Of a stretch of 39,488 nucleotides of DNA, positions 33,856-39,488 are shown one piece after another. This DNA comes from Granulicella sp. (lineage in GTDB: Bacteria; Acidobacteriota; Terriglobia; Terriglobales; Acidobacteriaceae): assembly GCA_003138795.1 (NCBI GenBank), contig PLHC01000046.1, forward strand, positions 1 through 39,488. Reading direction: 5' to 3'. The position numbers and the translations under genes were made by a program. The first letter of the stretch is position 1. Each line of letters starts with the position of its first letter. The notes under the pieces are model-generated. The model was not told the DNA's origin. It saw nothing but the letters and a program-made list of their open reading frames with translations, and did no database searches.

Positions 33856-35025
33856 ATGGTTCACAATCTGCATGCTTGTGGTGTCTTCGGAGAAGAGGAG
33901 CGCAAGCTCTCTGTGCGTGCTTTTCCAGCACCGTTTAACGATGATCGCACTGCCTTCGAGCGTGACCGTGACCGCGTCGTACAGGCACGCGCATTTCGCC
34001 GCCTCGCAGGCAAGACACAGGTCTTCACAAGTCGCGCCTCGGATCACTTCCGCAGCCGATTGACGCACACGATAGAGGTCGCGCAGGTAGCGCGCCACAT
34101 TGCTTCAGCGCTCAACCTCAATGTCGATTTAACTGAGACGCTGGCCTTGGTCCATGACATCGGCCATCCACCCTTCGGACATGCCGGCGAGCGCGCGCTG
34201 GACGATTGTCTGCGACGGCATGGTCTGCGTTTCGATCACAACCTCCATGCACTGCGCATCGTGGAGCGCTTCGAGCAACGCTATGCAGGGCATCGCGGTT
34301 TGAATTTGACGCTGGGATCACGAGAGGGAATCATCAAGCACTCACGTGATTACAGCGCGCAAGATCATCCGGAGCTGGCCGAATACTTTCTAAGCCAGCG
34401 TCCGCCGATCGAGGCTCAACTGATCGACCTGGCCGATGAAATCGCGTATCTCACCGCTGATCTTGACGACGGTGTTGAGTCCGGGCTACTCGAGATTGGT
34501 CACATTCGAGAGCACGTAGATATTCTTCGTCGCAGCTATATTGCGGTGGAGCACGCCCACCCCGAGGCCGAGGAAAAGTATGTCTTCCACGACGCTCTAC
34601 AGGCGATGCAGAAGAGACTGATTCTCGATCTCATCCAGACGACAGCGGCGAATGTCTCGCGGGCGGGCGCGAAGTCGCTCGCTGACATCCGCGAGCTTGA
34701 CCATCGCGTGGCAGTCTTCTCGGCTGAAGCGGAGGCGGAACGCCTCCAGGAGAAGCGTTACCTTCACGAGACGCTCTATACCTGCCCTGCGCTTGAACTT
34801 GAGCACGCAAAAGCGGAAGAGGTGGTCAAGGAGCTCTTCGCGTTTTGGCTCAATGAGCCCGAGGAGTTACCGGAAGCGTACTTTGAGGACGTGAAGACCG
34901 AGGGCTTGGCTCGGGTCGTTGCCGACTATATTGCGGGCATGACCGACAATTTCATTTTGCTGCAGTACGCTGAGGTTCGCCGCGGAGTTCGATTGGGTCG
35001 TGTGCCATTCCCTGAGCACCTTTGA
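33856..35025 (+). CDS. dGTPase-like HD-domain triphosphohydrolase
   Basis: A protein of 389 residues. The HD motif ligands are visible: His71 in RLTHTIEVAQVARHI, then His100-Asp101 in LVHDIGHPPFGHAGE, and a later Asp in DLADEIAYLTADLDDG. FRRLAGKTQVFT and DHFRSRLTHT match the Dgt family. It hydrolyses dNTPs to the nucleoside and tripolyphosphate (family knowledge). The longer frame from 33481 overlaps the TPR gene; the true start is the ATG at 33856. It ends 88 bases before tRNA-Glu. Confidence 0.9.
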   Translation: MVHNLHACGVFGEEERKLSVRAFPAPFNDDRTAFERDRDRVVQARAFRRLAGKTQVFTSRASDHFRSRLTHTIEVAQVARHIASALNLNVDLTETLALVHDIGHPPFGHAGERALDDCLRRHGLRFDHNLHALRIVERFEQRYAGHRGLNLTLGSREGIIKHSRDYSAQDHPELAEYFLSQRPPIEAQLIDLADEIAYLTADLDDGVESGLLEIGHIREHVDILRRSYIAVEHAHPEAEEKYVFHDALQAMQKRLILDLIQTTAANVSRAGAKSLADIRELDHRVAVFSAEAEAERLQEKRYLHETLYTCPALELEHAKAEEVVKELFAFWLNEPEELPEAYFEDVKTEGLARVVADYIAGMTDNFILLQYAEVRRGVRLGRVPFPEHL

Positions 35026-35113
35026 GTTGCAACCGTAATGCGTCAAGTCTTTGACATGCCCGTCTTGTATTGTTAGCGTTAGAGATGCGTCTATGTTTCT
35101 CGGTAGACGGCGC

Positions 35114-35188
35114 GTCCCCGTCGTCCAGCGGTTAGGACACCGCCCTTTCACGGCGGTAACACGGGTTCGAATCCCGTCGGGGACGCCA
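35114..35188 (+). tRNA. tRNA-Glu(UUC) with encoded CCA
   Basis: A 75-base cloverleaf. The acceptor GTCCCCG pairs with CGGGGAC, discriminator G, CCA encoded. The anticodon stem CCGCC/GGCGG has loop CTTTCAC with anticodon TTC. The T-arm is ACGGGTTCGAATCCCGT. Confidence 0.96.
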
Positions 35189-35806
35189 AGCATTCTAAAG
35201 GCTTTAGTCGAAACCGAGCCAAAATCTGATGGCTTGAAATGGTTTGATAAGAAAAAGCCCGCCGTCAGCCTCCATCTTCCTTCCTTTGCTCCCCATAATT
35301 ATTTGCCTCGCGACGCGAGTGTGTGCTGTCCGGCTCACGTCAGAGACGGCCTGCGTGTATATACACGTTCATCATGATGATCTTGAATTTGGCCTGGCGG
35401 AGAAGTTCCTGGATCGTCTTTCCGTCCTCACCGTAGGCATCCCCTTGATGTGCTCAGCATGAATGGGTAAAAGAGATTCGTGCTGGCTCAAATTTGTTCA
35501 CCATTCCGACCCCGATACGATTCTTCATCGTTGCTGATTCATAGTCCAAATGACCGATTAGCGATCAGATAAGCCGGATATCGGCTCAATTTCATGGACC
35601 CAATTAATACGATAACTACTGTATTTTCAGCTAGATGCAATTATCCGTTATGGTCACTGTAACAGCTCTGTCATCTTTATTTTGAGTTTGTGATAGGCGA
35701 CACATCTGCTCCTGTGATTCTCCACTAACTTTATCGACATTGATGGTTTGGCCGACCGCAAGCAATAGATTAAACAAACTAACGCGCCAAATAGAGGTGT
35801 TACAGT
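35189..35806. other. Intergenic region upstream of the cytochrome gene
   Basis: 618 bases with no gene-like frame, AT-richer than the neighbours. A short hairpin, CTAAAGGCTTTAG (about 35195-35207), follows the tRNA. The last 200 bases probably hold the promoter of the cytochrome operon; I could not fix a -35/-10 pair. Confidence 0.5.
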
Positions 35807-36730
35807 ATGTGGCATTTGCCCCGTAGAATATCGATGTTCTTCCTTGTGGTTGCGCTGGTCGGGGTTCTGACCACATGCGGTACTCGCATGGCGACCGCAC
35901 AGACCTTGCAGCATTCGTCCTCCGCGACGGTGCAAAACCCCGACGATTACGTTGGCAACGACACGTGCGCCACTTGTCATCAGGATGTAGCTGATGGCTT
36001 GGCCAACAATCCCCATTCCAAGCTGGCGCTCAAGCATGGCGGAACTGGCGCCACCTGCGAGAGCTGCCACGGTGCAGGCAAGGCCCACGTCGATGGCGGT
36101 GGCGATGTCACCAAGATCGTCCGCTTCGACAAGCTCACGCCCAAGCAGATCGATGAGACCTGCCTTGGCTGCCACGCCAATACTCATCCCAACTTCCTCC
36201 GTTCCCCCCACGCCAAGGCAGGCGTGAGCTGCCTCAGCTGCCACAGTATTCATAAATCTGTGCCGCAGACGACGCTGCTGGTCGCCACGCAGCCGAAGCT
36301 CTGCTATCAGTGCCATACCGACATCAAGCCGTCATTCGCTATGCTGTTCCATCACCCGGTTAACGAGGGCGTGGTCAAATGCAGCGATTGTCACAACGTG
36401 CATGGCACCTTCGAAAACAACAACCTCCGGGCCACCGCGGATCAAGACGCAATCTGCACCAAGTGCCATACGGACGTTCGTGGTCCCTTTGTGTTTGAGC
36501 ATGCGCCGGTGAAGGGTGAAGGCTGCATGTCGTGCCATACGCCGCACGGCTCGGTGAACGCACGCCTGCTGAACATGCCGAACATCAATGTGTTGTGCAA
36601 TCAGTGCCACAGTGGTGTCAGTCAGGACACGGTGCACGGGATGAGCTCGGGATCATCGGACAGCGTGCCGTGTACGAGCTGCCACACCTACATTCATGGT
36701 TCGAACATGAACGCGGCGTTCCTTCAGTAA
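35807..36730 (+). CDS. Decaheme c-type cytochrome, MtrA/DmsE-like
   Basis: A protein of 307 residues. A signal peptide (RRISMFFLVVALVGVLTTCG...ATAQ) precedes ten CXXCH haem sites: CATCH, CESCH, CLGCH, CLSCH, CYQCH, CSDCH, CTKCH, CMSCH, CNQCH and CTSCH. MtrA/DmsE are decaheme proteins of about 310-335 residues that sit inside the MtrB barrel and carry electrons across the outer membrane. The following gene is the expected barrel partner. AGAGGTG lies 8 bases before the ATG. The cytochrome maturation genes at the start of the window could supply its haems. Confidence 0.93.
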   Translation: MWHLPRRISMFFLVVALVGVLTTCGTRMATAQTLQHSSSATVQNPDDYVGNDTCATCHQDVADGLANNPHSKLALKHGGTGATCESCHGAGKAHVDGGGDVTKIVRFDKLTPKQIDETCLGCHANTHPNFLRSPHAKAGVSCLSCHSIHKSVPQTTLLVATQPKLCYQCHTDIKPSFAMLFHHPVNEGVVKCSDCHNVHGTFENNNLRATADQDAICTKCHTDVRGPFVFEHAPVKGEGCMSCHTPHGSVNARLLNMPNINVLCNQCHSGVSQDTVHGMSSGSSDSVPCTSCHTYIHGSNMNAAFLQ

Positions 36731-36736
36731 TGTGCG

Positions 36737-36768
36737 CCGCGCCGTCCGTTCACAATCGGACGGCGCGG
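36737..36768. terminator. 12-bp perfect hairpin between cytochrome and barrel genes
   Basis: CCGCGCCGTCCG (36737-36748) and CGGACGGCGCGG (36757-36768) pair perfectly around an 8-base loop. There is no T-run, so it may be an mRNA processing or stability hairpin that sets different levels of the two proteins. Confidence 0.65.
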
Positions 36769-36846
36769 TCCAGATCCCGCACCAACAGTTACGCCCAAAA
36801 TTGATGGGTCCAACGCTAGCAATGTTTACTTCAAGTGAGGCTTGAG

Positions 36847-39483
36847 ATGACAAAAAATAACTGGTTTTCTCGGCTGCCCAATGAACACCCCGTTCGTACA
36901 AAGACCCGTCGGGTCGCTGGGGGCATTGGAGTCGCCGTACTGCTGCTGATGACAGGAATCGCAGCCGCTCAGGGTTCAACCCCTACAACTGCGGATAATT
37001 CCAACGCGCCACTGGCCCCAACGCCGGTAGTCCAGGATGGGTACTTGATCCATCAGAGTGCGGATCTGGGTGGTCACTACGCCGATATCAATGGAAGCGG
37101 CGCCATGTACGACACCCTGGTCAATATCCAGTCCGGTCCTCGGGTGTTGGGCCAGACGTTTACGATGCAGGCAGTTCCGGGCAGCAAGCACGGTCTGCTT
37201 GACGAGCTGTCGGCCTTCAGCACGGGCTTCGGTGGAGACCCCAACAACTTCGCCAAACTGGACTTCTCCAAGGGCAAGCTTTACGAGTTTTCGGGTCAGT
37301 TCCGGCGCGACCGGCGGTACTTTGACTACGATCTATTGGGCAACCCGGGCATCCCCCGCGGGGAGACGATTCCCATCGGCCCGTCGACTGCCCCCACGGG
37401 TGAGTATGCATGGCCGCAGGTGACGGACTCGCCGTTCATGTTCAATACGGTGCGCCGCATGACGGACACCAAGCTGACGCTGTTTCCTCTGTCCAAGGTG
37501 ACGATCCGCGTCGCGTACTCGCAGAACATCTTTCAGGGGCCGAGCTTCACCCCGAGCGGTGATTCGGTGGCTGGAACTTCTGTAATCCTTGAAGAGATCC
37601 AGCGCAACAGCACGGACGACTTCACGGGAGCGGTCGATTGGAAGCCAGTTCAGCAGACCAAGTTCACCTTTGAGGAGCAGGTCGACCACTACAAAGGCGA
37701 CTCCTACTTCATCATGGATCCCGCTTACAACCGCGTGCAGGAGTCGGACGGAACCAGGGTTGCCCTGCTGGACATCTACCATAGCTCGTTGCCGTATGGC
37801 TATAACAGCACCACGGGAGCATTTGCCGCTAGCAGCAACTGCAATAGCACCAGCATGATTAACCCGTCCACGATTCTGTATGCCAATCCCACAGGCGGCC
37901 CGCCGATCATCGATCCGGCGTGCAACGTGATCAGCAGCTATACCCGCACCCAGCCGACGCGCGAGATCTTCCCCACCGAGATCTTCCGGTTCCAGAGCTC
38001 CAGCATCAGGAACATCGCCATGAACGGCAACTTCCGTTACACCAACGCGAATATGAACCTGCCGAATTTCAACGCGCAGTTCCAGGGCCTGGACGGAGCG
38101 GCTCGCTCAATCACCTATGCGGGCTATGCAAACGCCAAGCGGCAAGTGGTTGCTGCCGATTATGGCATCACCTGGCGGGCGACCAGGACCTTCAGCGTCT
38201 CCGATCAGGTGAGCTTCTCGCATGCTCACCAGCCGGGAACCAGCGAGTTCACGAGCGCACCTGAGCTGTCGACGCCCACGACGGCCGGCGCTGAAACCAT
38301 CAACCACTTGCCGCTGACACCGAGCACAGCCAGTCTTCCTGAAGGTGGCGCGGCTCTCGGCGTCAAAGCGTACAACTACTTTGGCCAGAAGTTCCTGACC
38401 AATAACGCGACTGCGACCTGGGATGCCTCGGATCGCGCCACCCTCTCGCTCACCTACCGCTACCAAAATCATGTCATCGCCGAGGACTCCGGCAACATGA
38501 GCACCGGCACGTCTTTTGAGGGGGGTCTGGAAACCTACACGATCAATGAGAACGGAGGGATCTTCAACGTAGCTCTGCGTCCCACCGACAAGTGGGATAT
38601 CAACGGTAGCGTCGAGGCTCTCTACAACGACAATGTCTTCACCCCGGTTGGCGCACGGCAGGAACAACACTACCGGGTACATACGATGTACAGGCCAAAT
38701 TCGTGGGCAACGCTTTCCGCGGCCTTCAACGACAAGGAACAGCACAACAACACCAACAATACGGGTACCGTCTCTCTCACTCCCACCGGTGCCCCCATTG
38801 CCCTGGATCGCGTCGCTCACACGCGGATCATAAGCCTGGGCGCGGACCTGATGCCCAACCAGCACTACGGCCTGGACCTCAACTACGCGTACAACGACGT
38901 GTACACGTCAACCAATGCCTGCGCCCAAAGTGCGATTAGCGTCCTGCAAGGCGGCGCCATCTACCCTGGCATTGCAACCCCGACTGGAACCCTTTGCGCC
39001 GCCGCCACTGGACCTACCCGTCCGGCCATCCTCGCCGGACCGTTCAAGGACTTCGAGGACGCTCCGACCCAGTACGGATCGATCGCCCTGGCGCTGATTC
39101 CGACTAACAAGATCCACTCGGCTCTTGGCTACCGCGTCAGCTCTGTGAACGGCACCCGGGCCTTCACCGATACGGCCGACGTCAATGGTTCATTGGTCTC
39201 CACGTACCAGACTCCCTTTGTGAATATTGCATGGACGGTTCACCCAGGGTTGATCTGGAAAGGCGAGTACGACTACTACGGTTATGGAGAGGGCGAAGGT
39301 CATTCAGGTGCGCAGTGGTGCAACGTCAGGGCTGTTGCGCCAGGCATAACTTCAGTGACCCCTGTAGCGTGCAGTACGATCGCGGGTACCGCGATGAATG
39401 CGAGCACGCCTTATTACGGGGATACCGCTCCGCGGAACTTCCATACCAACGTTCTAACCCTATCACTGCACTACGAGTTCTAA
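36847..39483 (+). CDS. MtrB/PioB-family outer-membrane beta-barrel
   Basis: A protein of 878 residues. N-terminal signal helix (GGIGVAVLLLMTGIAAAQ), a plug-like N-terminal part (GYLIHQSADLGGHYADINGSGAMYDT) and repeated amphipathic strands ending in a C-terminal Phe (LTLSLHYEF), the typical barrel signal. Content resembles the MtrB/PioB decaheme-associated barrel family, which shelters the MtrA-type cytochrome. No CxxC is seen in its N-terminus, unlike Shewanella MtrB. GTGAGG precedes the ATG at 36847. The window ends 5 bases after the stop, so an outer-surface cytochrome partner may lie beyond. Confidence 0.85.
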   Translation: MTKNNWFSRLPNEHPVRTKTRRVAGGIGVAVLLLMTGIAAAQGSTPTTADNSNAPLAPTPVVQDGYLIHQSADLGGHYADINGSGAMYDTLVNIQSGPRVLGQTFTMQAVPGSKHGLLDELSAFSTGFGGDPNNFAKLDFSKGKLYEFSGQFRRDRRYFDYDLLGNPGIPRGETIPIGPSTAPTGEYAWPQVTDSPFMFNTVRRMTDTKLTLFPLSKVTIRVAYSQNIFQGPSFTPSGDSVAGTSVILEEIQRNSTDDFTGAVDWKPVQQTKFTFEEQVDHYKGDSYFIMDPAYNRVQESDGTRVALLDIYHSSLPYGYNSTTGAFAASSNCNSTSMINPSTILYANPTGGPPIIDPACNVISSYTRTQPTREIFPTEIFRFQSSSIRNIAMNGNFRYTNANMNLPNFNAQFQGLDGAARSITYAGYANAKRQVVAADYGITWRATRTFSVSDQVSFSHAHQPGTSEFTSAPELSTPTTAGAETINHLPLTPSTASLPEGGAALGVKAYNYFGQKFLTNNATATWDASDRATLSLTYRYQNHVIAEDSGNMSTGTSFEGGLETYTINENGGIFNVALRPTDKWDINGSVEALYNDNVFTPVGARQEQHYRVHTMYRPNSWATLSAAFNDKEQHNNTNNTGTVSLTPTGAPIALDRVAHTRIISLGADLMPNQHYGLDLNYAYNDVYTSTNACAQSAISVLQGGAIYPGIATPTGTLCAAATGPTRPAILAGPFKDFEDAPTQYGSIALALIPTNKIHSALGYRVSSVNGTRAFTDTADVNGSLVSTYQTPFVNIAWTVHPGLIWKGEYDYYGYGEGEGHSGAQWCNVRAVAPGITSVTPVACSTIAGTAMNASTPYYGDTAPRNFHTNVLTLSLHYEF

Positions 39484-39488
39484 CCCTG

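Overview
The window is GC-rich, densely coding chromosomal DNA. It suggests a member of the Acidobacteriota, probably a Terriglobus/Granulicella/Edaphobacter-like soil lineage (inference). Reasons: a Ser/Thr kinase with C-terminal TPRs, system II cytochrome c maturation genes (ccmF/ccmH), bshA of bacillithiol synthesis, a deacetylase-glycosyltransferase giant protein, and many secreted TPR or LolA-like proteins. I had no database, so taxonomy rests on gene content and style only.

Layout. 1-3.4 kb: minus-strand ccmF-ccmH-hypothetical operon. 3.4-6.5 kb: a stand-alone receiver protein diverging from a large Ser/Thr kinase-TPR protein, then short tandem repeats and a perfect bidirectional terminator. 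6.7-9.8 kb: minus-strand exported protein, bshA and a ChbG/HpnK-type deacetylase. 10.1-18.0 kb: a 7.9 kb integrative element in the 3' end of tRNA-Val(UAC), bounded by a 19-bp direct repeat, with older mobile debris beside it. 18.2-29.9 kb: housekeeping and envelope genes, namely a metallophosphoesterase, P5C dehydrogenase, a GH18-like/NodB deacetylase/GT2 fusion, a GT39-like membrane protein, a LolA-like protein, serS and a PafA-like phosphatase. 30.0-35.2 kb: purH, a secreted TPR protein, a dGTPase-like HD protein and tRNA-Glu(UUC). 35.8-39.5 kb: a decaheme cytochrome (MtrA/DmsE type) followed by an MtrB/PioB-type outer-membrane barrel, i.e. a porin-cytochrome electron conduit.

The most unusual part is the integrative element. 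It carries a tyrosine integrase with a Cys-rich insert, an excisionase-like HTH protein, a rolling-circle (HUH) Rep protein, two long inverted repeats in a non-coding stretch, a serine recombinase preceded by phased 10-bp repeats, and an AT-richer two-gene cargo. The cargo is an Alg14-like protein overlapping by one base an Alg13-like glycosyltransferase domain fused in one polypeptide to a radical SAM enzyme with a SPASM-like C-terminus. I do not know a described system with this fusion; it is the best candidate for something new here.

Six genes have a TANNNT box ending 7-9 bases before the ATG, which predicts leaderless or near-leaderless transcripts.
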